Of a stretch of 64,000 nt of DNA, positions 45,488 through 54,628 are shown in pieces (within the stretch, counting starts at the first letter, position 1; every line of letters starts with the position of its first letter). Source of the DNA: CAWGOF01 sp963824225. GTDB taxonomy: Bacteria; Acidobacteriota; Polarisedimenticolia; Polarisedimenticolales; Polarisedimenticolaceae. The stretch is taken from contig CAWGOF010000002.1 in NCBI GenBank assembly GCA_963824225.1, positions 682,001-746,000 on the forward strand. The letters run 5' to 3'. A program made the position numbers and the translations under genes. The notes beneath the pieces are model-generated. The model had not been told where the DNA came from and made no database searches. It saw only the letters and a program-made list of their open reading frames with translations.

Positions 45488-46324
45488 ATGGGCAAGGCGT
45501 ACGAGAAACTGGACTTCCTGCATAGCCGGGATGGGCGGATGCTGCGCATCCTCGCCGAGTACGTCGAGCCGCAGTCGCGGTTCGCGCACTACAACGTCGC
45601 CGATACCGTGGTGTTTTTCGGGTCGTCGCGAGCCCTGCCGCAGCAGGAAGCGAGCGCCGCGGCGGACGAGGCCCGGGTCTCGGGCGACGCGCCACGGATC
45701 CAGGCCGCCGAGCGCGCCCTGGCGCTCTCCCGGTATTACGACGAAGCGCGCGCGCTCGCGCGCCTGCTCACCGCGTGGTCGAAGCAGCTGACGCAGCCGG
45801 CGCGGCGGTTCCTCGTGTGCTCGGGGGGCGGTCCGGGGATCATGGAGGCGGCGAACCGCGGCGCCTCGGAGGCCGCAGGCATCTCGGTCGGGCTGGGGAT
45901 CAGCCTGCCGATGGAGTCGACGGCCAACCGCTACATCACTCGCGAGCTGACGTTCGAGTTCCACTACTTCTTCATGCGCAAGTTCTGGTTCGTGTACCTG
46001 GCCAAGGCGCTCGTGGTGTTCCCCGGGGGCTTCGGCACGCTCGACGAGCTGTTCGAGGTCCTGACGCTGACCCAGACGGGCAAGCTCGGCAAGCGCATTC
46101 CGGTCGTGCTCTACGGCCGCGCGTTCTGGGACGACGTCGTCAACTTCGACGCGCTCGTGCGCTGGGGCACGATCTCCCCCGAGGACCTGGAGCTGTTCCG
46201 GGTCGCGGACACACCCGAAGAAGCGTTCGAATACCTGCAGGCCGAGCTGACCCAGCTGTACTTGGCGCCGGGCGTAGCCGCGCGCAGCCGAGATGCCGCG
46301 CGCGGAGACTCGATGGGACCCTAG
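45488..46324 (+). CDS. LOG / TIGR00730-type Rossmann-fold protein
   Basis: 278 residues. TVVFFGSSRALPQQEAS, FLVCSGGGPGIMEAANRGA and VVFPGGFGTLDELFEVLTL carry the nucleotide motif PGGxGTxxE. MRKFWFVYLAKALVVF is typical of the longer branch of the family. Members release the base from nucleotide monophosphates; here the substrate is unknown. ATG 45488 follows AAGGAG. Confidence 0.85.
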   Translation: MGKAYEKLDFLHSRDGRMLRILAEYVEPQSRFAHYNVADTVVFFGSSRALPQQEASAAADEARVSGDAPRIQAAERALALSRYYDEARALARLLTAWSKQLTQPARRFLVCSGGGPGIMEAANRGASEAAGISVGLGISLPMESTANRYITRELTFEFHYFFMRKFWFVYLAKALVVFPGGFGTLDELFEVLTLTQTGKLGKRIPVVLYGRAFWDDVVNFDALVRWGTISPEDLELFRVADTPEEAFEYLQAELTQLYLAPGVAARSRDAARGDSMGP

Positions 46325-46359
46325 CGTGCGCTGGCCCGCAGGGGCCCGCAGGCCGCGAG

Positions 46360-46533
46360 CTACTTGCGGCGCAGACCGCCGGGACGACCGCGCGGCGACA
46401 GCGTATCGAACGGCGTCTCGCCTCGCGCATCGGCGGCGTAGCCTTGGGCCGGACCCAGGTGACCGATGAGCTCCTCGGAGTCCAGAGTCAGAATTTCGGG
46501 GCGCGTGTAGCTGTCGAGCTTGCTCATGGTCAT
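46360..46533 (-). CDS. 57-residue peptide, possible RiPP precursor
   Basis: MTMSKLDSYTRPEILTLDSE continues EELIGHLGPAQGYA, then a Gly/Pro/Arg-rich tail to RRK. The pattern K-x-x-Y-x-x-P-E-[IV]-x-x-L, acidic helix, then GPAQ, is the style of leader peptides read by RiPP recognition elements, followed by a small core. A Ser-to-Tyr helix then a Gly-rich tail also fits. Start ATG 46533 (or 46527) lies behind CCGGAGCC. The promoter just upstream is the closest to consensus in the window. No cyclase, kinase or protease gene adjoins it. The nearest candidates are the HprK-like kinase 23 kb away and two methyltransferases 2-5 kb away. It could also be an ordinary small protein. Confidence 0.5.
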   Translation of the reverse strand: MTMSKLDSYTRPEILTLDSEELIGHLGPAQGYAADARGETPFDTLSPRGRPGGLRRK

Positions 46534-46554
46534 AAGGCTCCGGGTGCAACACGA

Positions 46555-46583
46555 ACGATACCGGGCACCCTCCGTTCTGTCAA
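46555..46583 (-). promoter_or_regulatory. Near-consensus sigma-70 promoter of the 57-residue ORF
   Basis: -35 TTGACA (perfect), 17-bp spacer, -10 TATCGT (four of six), about 22 bases before ATG 46533. Start of transcription would fall near 46548, giving a leader of about 15 bases that contains GGAG. Confidence 0.65.
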
Positions 46584-46737
46584 CCGAAATGTGAGTGAGA
46601 TGGCCCACCGCCGGACAGCGCGCCATAGTTCTAATTCTTCCGCCGCGCAGAACTTTTGCAGCAAATCTGGGGAGAAACCCGTTGCGGCCGGAGCCCAGTA
46701 TTCTTACTCTTCTCTGCGTTCCGGCCTGGAGCATCCG

Positions 46738-48411
46738 GTGAATCTCCGCAACATCGTCGTCGCAGTTTTGAGCGTCGTCCTCGTTGCCTGGATCCCCGCT
46801 CGCGGCGAGGACGCTCCATCCTCCCCCGACTTCCCCCGCTATCCGGCAATCGAGGGGAACGTGCGGTTCTGGGTCCGGGTGTACAGCGAGTGGGGCCTCG
46901 GACAGGTCGTGATCCACGATTCCGAGCGCCCCGAACTGATCTACGAGATCGCACTACTTCCAGGAAGGGTCGAGGAGCGCTACAGCGACGCGCAGCGCGA
47001 CTTCATCAAGGCCCGTGTCGAGGGCTGGCGCGAGAGACTGCGCTTGCTCGAGGCCGCGCTCGAAGCCGGCCAGCCGCTCGACGACGACCAGAAGGCTCTC
47101 GCGCTGCTCGTGACGACCAACGCGGGCTCCGAGGCGATCCGCGGCTCGTGCGACCGCCTGCGGACGCAGCGCGGCGTACGCGAGCGGTTCCGTCGGGGTG
47201 TCGAGATCAGCCAGCGCTACGATGCCCTGATACGTCAGACGCTGCGCGAGGAAGGCGTGCCCGAGACGCTGGCGTTCCTGCCGCACGTCGAGTCGTCGTT
47301 CCAGTCCCACGCCGTGTCGTCGGCCGGCGCGGTCGGTGCGTGGCAGTTCACGCGCTCGGCGGGCCGGCGCTACATGCACGTCACGTCCGCGTTCGACGAG
47401 CGCCTGGACGCGGTTCTCGCCGCCCGCGGCGCGGCCCGGTACCTGAAGGACGCGTACGCCAAGCTCGGGCGGTGGCCTCTCGCGCTCACGTCGTACAACC
47501 ACGGCGTGGGCGGGATGACGCAGGCCGTGGCCGCACTGGGCCAGGACTACGAAAAGATCTTCCTCGAGTACGAGGGTCGGTTGTTCGGCTTCGCGTCGCG
47601 CAACTTCTATCCGGAGTTCTTGGCGGCGGTCGAGGTGGCGAGCCAGCCCGGGAAGTTCTTCCCCGACGGCTTGGCGCTCGAGCCGCCGCTCGACCACGAC
47701 CGCACGACGCTGAGCCGCGCGAGCTCGCCGCGGGCGATCGCACGCCGCCTGGGGCTGGCCGTCGACGAGCTCGCGGCGCTCAACCCGGCGTGGACGGCAC
47801 GCGCGCTGCGTGCGGATCTGTCGATTCCGGCGAATGCGACCGTCTGGCTCCCGCGTGGAACGATGACCGAACGCCCGCCCGTCGCCCCGGCGAGCACGGA
47901 CGCCCCGGAGGGTCGGTCGACCGAGTACGTGGTCCGACCGGGAGACACGCTCGCCGCGATCGCGACGCGCTACGCGGTCGAAGTCGCCGATCTGTGCCGG
48001 TGGAACGGCATGCCCGCTGGTTCGACGGTGATCCAGCCGGGCCAGCGTCTCGTGGTGACGGGCGAGGCCGGGTCCGCGACTGCGGCGGCGGCGTCCCGTG
48101 AGCACGAGGTCGGCCCGGGAGAGACGCTGTTCACGATCGCGAGGATGCACGGGCTGTCGATCAACGAGCTGCGCTCGCTCAACTCCATGAGCCCCGGCGA
48201 CACGCTGATCCGTCCGGGCGACAAGCTCCTGGTCGGTGGCAGCCCGCGAAAATCGGACGGCGTTCACGTCGTGCGACCGGGCGAGACGTTGGTCCGCATC
48301 GCGACGAGCTACGGCGTTCGACTCGCGGATCTCTTGCACATCAACCGCCTCGACACCCGCACGGTCATTCATCCGGGGCAGCGCATCGTCATTCCGTTCC
48401 TGCCGCACTGA
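46738..48411 (+). CDS. Lytic transglycosylase with three LysM domains (MltD-like)
   Basis: 557 residues. Signal peptide (NIVVAVLSVVLVAWIPARG). The SLT domain at about 165-320 has the catalytic Glu in LPHVESSFQSHAVSSAGAVG, WQFTRSAGRRYMHV and PLALTSYNHGVGGM. Three LysM domains start at EYVVRPGDTLAAIATRYAVE, EHEVGPGETLFTIARMHGLS and VHVVRPGETLVRIATSYGVR. It cuts glycan strands of peptidoglycan and binds them through LysM. GTG 46738 follows GGAG by six bases. TATTCT at 46699-46704 is a possible -10. Exported, likely periplasmic. Confidence 0.93.
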   Translation: MNLRNIVVAVLSVVLVAWIPARGEDAPSSPDFPRYPAIEGNVRFWVRVYSEWGLGQVVIHDSERPELIYEIALLPGRVEERYSDAQRDFIKARVEGWRERLRLLEAALEAGQPLDDDQKALALLVTTNAGSEAIRGSCDRLRTQRGVRERFRRGVEISQRYDALIRQTLREEGVPETLAFLPHVESSFQSHAVSSAGAVGAWQFTRSAGRRYMHVTSAFDERLDAVLAARGAARYLKDAYAKLGRWPLALTSYNHGVGGMTQAVAALGQDYEKIFLEYEGRLFGFASRNFYPEFLAAVEVASQPGKFFPDGLALEPPLDHDRTTLSRASSPRAIARRLGLAVDELAALNPAWTARALRADLSIPANATVWLPRGTMTERPPVAPASTDAPEGRSTEYVVRPGDTLAAIATRYAVEVADLCRWNGMPAGSTVIQPGQRLVVTGEAGSATAAAASREHEVGPGETLFTIARMHGLSINELRSLNSMSPGDTLIRPGDKLLVGGSPRKSDGVHVVRPGETLVRIATSYGVRLADLLHINRLDTRTVIHPGQRIVIPFLPH

Positions 48412-48443
48412 GCCCGAGCGCGGCCGTCCCGCGGCCTCTGCGC

Positions 48444-48449
48444 TATAGT
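48444..48449 (+). promoter_or_regulatory. -10 element of the CinA-like gene
   Basis: TATAGT (five of six), ten bases before the first TTG start of the downstream frame. The leader would be only a few bases. Confidence 0.35.
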
Positions 48450-48455
48450 CCGTGG

Positions 48456-48485
48456 CACCTTGCGCTCACGCACCTTGCGCTCACG
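48456..48485. repeat. Perfect 15-bp tandem duplication at a translation start
   Basis: CACCTTGCGCTCACG occurs twice in a row. Each copy supplies an in-frame TTG (48460 and 48475). The duplication adds five residues without shifting the frame. Confidence 0.85.
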
Positions 48486-49377
48486 AAGCCCGGCTCGAAG
48501 AGCGCCGGCTCGATCGAGACGCCCCGTGGCCCGCGCCACGAGACGGTCGATCACCCCGGCTCCCAGACTGCGGCCGGACCGCGTCGGACCGCTGCGGGCA
48601 GAGGTCCTGTGCGTCGGCCGTGCGCTGCTGCGCGGCGACCTGTCGGACCAGAACGTCCGGACCCTCGCCCGCGCGCTGCTCGAGCGCGGATGCTCGGTCG
48701 ACCGGGTCACGCTCGTCGACAACGCCGAAGCCGCCGTGGCGACCGCTCTGGCCGAGGCCCTGTCCCGCAACCCGAGCGTGGTCGTGATCACGGGCGGACT
48801 GGGACCGGGGACCTCGGACCAGACGCTGTCCGCCGTGGCTCGGGTCCTGCGGCTCCCGCTCACTCTGCATCCGCTGGCTCAGGAGCAGATCGAGCGGGCG
48901 TACCGCCGGCTGCACGCGGCGGGCGCGGTCGAATCGGCAGGGCTCAACCGCATGCGCGAGAAGCTCTGTCGCGTGCCGGTCGGCGCGCGCTTGATCCCCA
49001 ATGCGGTCGGGATCGCACCGGCGGTGATCTGCCGGTTGACCGGTGGCGTAGCCGTCGTCTGTCTTCCGGGGGCCGGGAAAGAGCTGCGGCCGATGCTCGA
49101 GGAAGCCCTGGGGGTCCTGACCGACCTCGGCGCCCGCGTGCGGTTCACGCGTCGCGAGGTCGAGGCCGCGACGGGAGACGAAGCGGCGCTCGTGCCGCTG
49201 CTCGAGCGTCTGGCCGGCGAGTTCCCGGAGGTCCACGTGACCACGCGCCCGGCGACCTCGAGCGGCGGGAAAGCGACGGTGACGCTCGAGACCTCGGCCG
49301 CGACCGAGGAGCGTGCCAAAGCGCACATCGAGCGCGCGTTCAAACGCCTGCTCGCCCTGGCGAGCGGCAGCCACTGA
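48460..49377 (+). CDS. CinA N-terminal / molybdopterin-binding domain protein
   Basis: 305 residues in the longest form; the fold starts near residue 45. RAEVLCVGRALLRGDLSDQN, then SVVVITGGLGPGTSDQTLSA with its GGLGPGTxD motif and VGARLIPNAVGIAPAVICRL, with VVCLPGAGKELRPMLEEA, match the CinA amino-terminal (MoaB/Mog-fold) domain. The C-terminal 90 residues resemble the small alpha/beta domain that follows it in CinA, and the deamidase domain is absent. Start could be TTG 48460, TTG 48475 or GTG 48526. The first 40 residues are Arg/Ser-rich, so GTG 48526 may be correct. Role unclear: ADP-ribose or NMN-linked repair in CinA relatives. Confidence 0.75.
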   Translation: MRSRTLRSRSPARRAPARSRRPVARATRRSITPAPRLRPDRVGPLRAEVLCVGRALLRGDLSDQNVRTLARALLERGCSVDRVTLVDNAEAAVATALAEALSRNPSVVVITGGLGPGTSDQTLSAVARVLRLPLTLHPLAQEQIERAYRRLHAAGAVESAGLNRMREKLCRVPVGARLIPNAVGIAPAVICRLTGGVAVVCLPGAGKELRPMLEEALGVLTDLGARVRFTRREVEAATGDEAALVPLLERLAGEFPEVHVTTRPATSSGGKATVTLETSAATEERAKAHIERAFKRLLALASGSH

Positions 49378-49446
49378 GCCCATGAGCCGCCCGTGGGGCC
49401 GGGGGGCGCACCGGCACCGCTCCCCAGCCCTCGTCGCGCTGGGCGC

Positions 49447-51041
<1,595 letters not shown>

Positions 51042-51045
<4 letters not shown>

Positions 51046-51587
51046 GCCACGTGCCGCTCGCGCCACCGGCGCCGCAGCTCCTCGGCATGGCCTTCGTAGC
51101 GCGACCGCAGGGACGCGGGGACGAGGCGCGACGCGAGATCGGCCACCACCTCGACGTACGGAGCGAGCGTCGAGTCGGCCAGGAGCGTACGGCCCGCCGG
51201 CGCATACGCGACGACCGGAACGACGACGAATGCAGCGAACAACAGCACGAACACGAGGCCGACCGCTGCACCGCCGAGCCGGTCGATCCACCCGAGCGCC
51301 ACGGCCTGGAGCAACCGTCGCACGAGCCACGCGACGACCGCCGCCGCGAGCAGCACGGCGACGAACACCAGCACGTACGCCGCGATGCTCCGGGCCTCGG
51401 GCCGCCCGCCGAAGCTCGGCATGCGGGCGCTCAGCCCGTCGTGGAACCGCGCGGCGAGGAGGAACGCGACAACGAGCGCGCCGAGGCCGACGAGAATGCG
51501 GACCAGTCCGTTCCATAGGCCGGCCAGGATCGCCGCGGCCGCGAGCACGAGCACACCGATGTCGAAGCCGTTCATCGTCGCGCCCAT
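51042..51587 (-). CDS. cvpA: CvpA family membrane protein
   Basis: 181 residues with four hydrophobic helices. FDIGVLVLAAAAILAGLWNG is the first helix with the family's G-x-x-x-G pattern. The second and third read LVGLGALVVAFLLAARFHDG and AAYVLVFVAVLLAAAVVAWL, with WIDRLGGAAVGLVFVLLFAA as the fourth. CvpA proteins are linked to colicin V production and envelope stress; mechanism unknown. ATG 51587 or ATG 51575. The region just upstream holds two palindromes that look like operators. Coupled to thyX. Confidence 0.82.
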
Positions 51588-51637
51588 GCTATCGCATCGG
51601 ATAGCCCGAGCGCGTCCGCGCTATCCGAAGCGATAGT
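51588..51637. promoter_or_regulatory. Two palindromic operator-like sites
   Basis: GCTATC-GCATCG-GATAGC (51588-51605) and GCTATC-CGAAGC-GATAGT (51620-51637). Both have the form GCTATC-N6-GATAG[C/T], with centres 32 bp apart, about three helical turns. They sit directly against the cvpA start and 80-130 bp ahead of the secreted beta-helix gene. As single strands they could also pair with each other as one 17-bp stem (one mismatch, 14-base loop). The site matches no operator I recognise. Confidence 0.6.
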
Positions 51638-51716
51638 CGGTGCACGTCCGTACGCTGGATTTCGTGCGGGCACGGGTCTTGCCTTTCGCAGGCCGACGCA
51701 AAGGAGGACCCGGATC

Positions 51717-52820
51717 ATGTCGAAGTCTCGCCTGCTCGTCTCGACCATGCTCGTCGTCTGCGCGCTCGCCGCGCTGCCCGCGTTCGCCGCCGAAGGCCGG
51801 ATCCCGGTTTTCGCACCGTCGGTCCTGGCGATGGACGGCAAGTACATCGTCACGCGCAACATCATGGGAACCGGCGCCGCGCCGGTCATCGAGATCGCGT
51901 CGCCGAACGTCGATCTCGACCTCAACGGCTTCACGCTGACCGAGCCCGGCGGCGGCTTCGCCGTGGTCCTGGTCTCGGCGTTCTCCGAGGCGCGGATCCA
52001 CAACGGAACGCTCATCGGTGGGATCTCGAGCGTCGACACGACGGCCGCCGGTGGACGCAAGCTGATCCTCGAGGATCTGAGATCGCAGGATGCCGCAGGC
52101 GGCGCGCCCGGGGCGCTGCACGCGATGGGTGTCGACAACGTCGTGATCCGCCGTTGCGTCGTCGTCGGTGCGCTCGGGATGCCCGGGATCGCGGTCGACG
52201 GCCCGGGTATCCGGAGCGGCACGATCGAGAAGAACGTGATCCGCGGAACCGGCTCCGGGATCATCGTGCTCAACGCCTCGGCCATGTCGATCGTCGAGAA
52301 CGCGATCGAGGGCACGACGGTCGGCGGGGGCGGGTTCGGCATCTCGCTTTTTGGCAGTGGGAACATCATCTCGCTGAACACGATCCAGGAAGCCGATGGT
52401 ACAGGCATCGATGTGCGCCCGCCGAGCCGCGGGAACAAGCTGTACAACAACGTAGTGTTCAGCTCGGGCGGGAACGGGATCAACATCGGCGCCGCCGGGC
52501 CGGCCCTGCCGAACGGCAGCCATCTCGTGCTCGACAACGTGGTGACCGCGTCGGGCGGGCACGGGCTGTTCGTCACGGGCTCGCAGAACAAGATCGAGAA
52601 CAACGCCCTCAACGGCAACGGCGGGTGCGGGCTCCTATTCACGGGAGCGGTGGCGGGCTTCAACACGTTCGGCCGCAACATGGCGCGAGCGAACGCTGGA
52701 GGCGCCGGATGTCCGGCCGCGGGGTGCCCTCCCCTATTCTTCCCCGACTCGTGCGACGCCGGCGCCGTGGGGAACGACAGCTACGGCGACAACCTGATCC
52801 CCGGACCCCCGGTGTTCTGA
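51717..52820 (+). CDS. Secreted right-handed beta-helix protein
   Basis: 367 residues. Signal peptide (LLVSTMLVVCALAALPAFAA). Repeated strand turns of the parallel beta-helix type: DLDLNGFTLTEPGGGFAV, GVDNVVIRRCVVVGALG, GTIEKNVIRGTGSGIIV and NIISLNTIQEADGTGIDVR, later NKIENNALNGNGGCGLLF. Asn ladders are common in such coils. Usually pectate-lyase-like polysaccharide enzymes or adhesins. No catalytic residues can be named. ATG 51717 follows AAAGGAGG. The next gene begins seven bases after its stop. Confidence 0.78.
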   Translation: MSKSRLLVSTMLVVCALAALPAFAAEGRIPVFAPSVLAMDGKYIVTRNIMGTGAAPVIEIASPNVDLDLNGFTLTEPGGGFAVVLVSAFSEARIHNGTLIGGISSVDTTAAGGRKLILEDLRSQDAAGGAPGALHAMGVDNVVIRRCVVVGALGMPGIAVDGPGIRSGTIEKNVIRGTGSGIIVLNASAMSIVENAIEGTTVGGGGFGISLFGSGNIISLNTIQEADGTGIDVRPPSRGNKLYNNVVFSSGGNGINIGAAGPALPNGSHLVLDNVVTASGGHGLFVTGSQNKIENNALNGNGGCGLLFTGAVAGFNTFGRNMARANAGGAGCPAAGCPPLFFPDSCDAGAVGNDSYGDNLIPGPPVF

Positions 52821-52827
52821 GGCGGTG

Positions 52828-53970
52828 ATGAGACGCACACTCTTGATCTGCACGATCGGGCTGTGCCTCGCGGTCCCGTGGGCCCGCGCTGCATCGCCGA
52901 TCTACGTTTCCGCGGACGTGCCGACCGACGAGACGGCGAGCGGCACGACGATCCAGCCGTTCGAGGCCGTGCTGTACGACGGAACGGTGCCGAGCTACAC
53001 GCTCGCGCTCACGGTTCCGGGCAACCCGCAGATCGACGCGATCCACAAGATGGACGGGCTCGGAAGCTGGCTGTTCTCCGTCGAATCCGCATCGGATCTC
53101 GGCGGCGTGCTGCCCGGCGGTGCGCAGCCGCGCGACGTCGTGCGCTACGACGGCGCGAGCGGCACGTACAGCCTGTGCCTGTCCGGAGCCGCGGTCGGGA
53201 TCCCGGACGGCGTCAACGTCGACGCCGTGTTCCTTCAAGGAGGAGACATGGGAAGCCTCCTCGTGAGCTTCGACGTACCGACGAACGTGGGCGCGTTTCC
53301 GGCCACGTTCGATCCCGCGGACCTGGTCCGGTTCGTGCCGACAGGCCTCGGCGTGTGCGGGGGCTGGGCCCTCGGCGCCGGCAACCCGGCGTTCGATGCA
53401 TCGGTCGCCGGCTTCGGTATCCCGCAATCGATCAACGTCATCGGGGCCGACACGGCGGGCGGCCTGCTCCTCCTGTCGTTCGACGTACCGACCGACCTCG
53501 GTCCTCCGGGTCTCGTGACCTACGTTCCGGGTCAGCTCGTGTCGTGGGATGGCGCGATGTTCGCGCTCTACGAGCCGCTGATCGGCTGGCCGATCAGCAG
53601 CGAGGTCGACGGCATCGCGAGCCTCGCGCGCGCGGGGACCGTTCCGACGACACTGCTCGTGGGCAAGTCGGCCACGCCGGGCGATCTGGTCCTGACGTGG
53701 GCCGCGAGCTGCGCCGACGGGGCGACCGACTACGGCATCTACGAAGGCACGCTCGGGTCCTGGTACTCGCACGCATCGATCGACTGCATCGACGACGGCG
53801 CGAATCTCACCGAGGAGATCACTCCGGCCGTTGGCGACACGTACTATCTCCTGGTCGCGCACAACCCGTTCGAGGAGGGCTCGTACGGGACGGCGACGAT
53901 CACGGGAGAACGACCGGTCGGCCTGGGCGCTTGCGCCACGCCGCAGATCGTCACCGTCTGCCCGCCGTGA
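52828..53970 (+). CDS. Secreted repeat protein of unknown function
   Basis: 380 residues. Signal peptide (TLLICTIGLCLAVPWARAA). Three to four repeats of about 75 residues can be seen, each ending in a phrase like YVSADVPTDE, LLVSFDVPTNVGAFPA and LLLSFDVPTDLGPPG, and each with a strand VDAIHKMDGLGSWLFSV or similar. This suggests a beta-propeller or beta-sandwich array. Cys pairs in the last 100 residues could form disulfides. Family not recognised. Start ATG 52828 (or GTG 52825). It follows the beta-helix gene in an operon-like pair. Confidence 0.68.
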   Translation: MRRTLLICTIGLCLAVPWARAASPIYVSADVPTDETASGTTIQPFEAVLYDGTVPSYTLALTVPGNPQIDAIHKMDGLGSWLFSVESASDLGGVLPGGAQPRDVVRYDGASGTYSLCLSGAAVGIPDGVNVDAVFLQGGDMGSLLVSFDVPTNVGAFPATFDPADLVRFVPTGLGVCGGWALGAGNPAFDASVAGFGIPQSINVIGADTAGGLLLLSFDVPTDLGPPGLVTYVPGQLVSWDGAMFALYEPLIGWPISSEVDGIASLARAGTVPTTLLVGKSATPGDLVLTWAASCADGATDYGIYEGTLGSWYSHASIDCIDDGANLTEEITPAVGDTYYLLVAHNPFEEGSYGTATITGERPVGLGACATPQIVTVCPP

Positions 53971-53985
53971 GGACGCGTTAGAAGG

Positions 53986-54017
53986 GCGCCTCGGGCGAAG
54001 CGGTTCGCCCGGGGCGC
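53986..54017. terminator. Bidirectional terminator-like hairpin
   Basis: GCGCCTCGGGCGAA - 4-base loop - TTCGCCCGGGGCGC, 14 bp with a single G-T-type mismatch. It fills the gap between two convergent genes exactly. There is no T-run on either side, so it may stop transcription only with help. Confidence 0.6.
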
Positions 54018-54551
54018 TCAGTCCGCGAACAGCTCCTCGACCAGCACACGAAACCCGGGTAGCACGTCCTCCCCATCGAGCTCGTCCGCCACACCGAGAA
54101 CCCGCGGCTCGAGCAGCGTGCGATACGTGCGGACCGTCCGCGTGTCTGGATCGACGAGCCACACGAGGCGTGTCCCCGCGGCCAGATAATCCGCCACCTT
54201 GGCGCGCACGTCGGCGACGCGGTCGTTCGGCGAACGGATCTCAACCGCGAGGTCGGGCGCGCCGGGCATGTACCCCGGTATGCGATCGCGCGCCTCCTTG
54301 CGATCGCTCACCACGAACGCGAGATCCGGCCCGCGCACCGTGTCCGGAGCGCGAGCGAGCAGGAACCCGGGGTCGCCCGAATACACGGTCCCCAGGCCGT
54401 TCGAGCGCACGAACGAAGAAACGAGGGTCACGATGCGCGCCTCGACCCGCCCATGCTCGACGCCCGGCGGGGGCTCCGAGTGCAGGGAGCCCTCGACGAG
54501 CTCGAAGTGCCCGCCATTCGACGGAAGGCCATACAGGTCTTCGGCAGTCAT
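54018..54551 (-). CDS. Uma2 family endonuclease-like protein
   Basis: 177 residues. GGHFELVEGSLHSEPPPGVE opens the fold, PDTVRGPDLAFVVSDRKE has the PD motif, and DLAVEIRSPNDRVADVRAKV continues with E-x-R in place of the usual E-x-x-S of some members. YLAAGTRLVWLVDPDTRTVR is the family's closing strand. PD-(D/E)xK-like restriction fold; biological role not known. ATG 54551 lies seven bases after TAGACT, with no ribosome site. Confidence 0.83.
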   Translation of the reverse strand: MTAEDLYGLPSNGGHFELVEGSLHSEPPPGVEHGRVEARIVTLVSSFVRSNGLGTVYSGDPGFLLARAPDTVRGPDLAFVVSDRKEARDRIPGYMPGAPDLAVEIRSPNDRVADVRAKVADYLAAGTRLVWLVDPDTRTVRTYRTLLEPRVLGVADELDGEDVLPGFRVLVEELFAD

Positions 54552-54558
54552 GACGGTC

Positions 54559-54564
54559 AGTCTA
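54559..54564 (-). promoter_or_regulatory. -10 element of the Uma2 gene, leaderless layout
   Basis: TAGACT, seven bases, then ATG. Four of six matches only. Confidence 0.35.
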
Positions 54565-54628
54565 CCCCGGGCACCGACGACCCGCTGCCCGGGCCACGTT
54601 CCGGCCCGGTAACGAATTCCTCCGGGTC

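Noticed and set aside
48450..48466. TGGCAC near TTGC as a sigma-54 promoter
   Set aside because: The spacing between the two boxes is one base instead of five.
51589..51636. The 17-bp inverted repeat as an intrinsic terminator
   Set aside because: No T-run and both flanking genes diverge from it, so an operator or leader element fits better.
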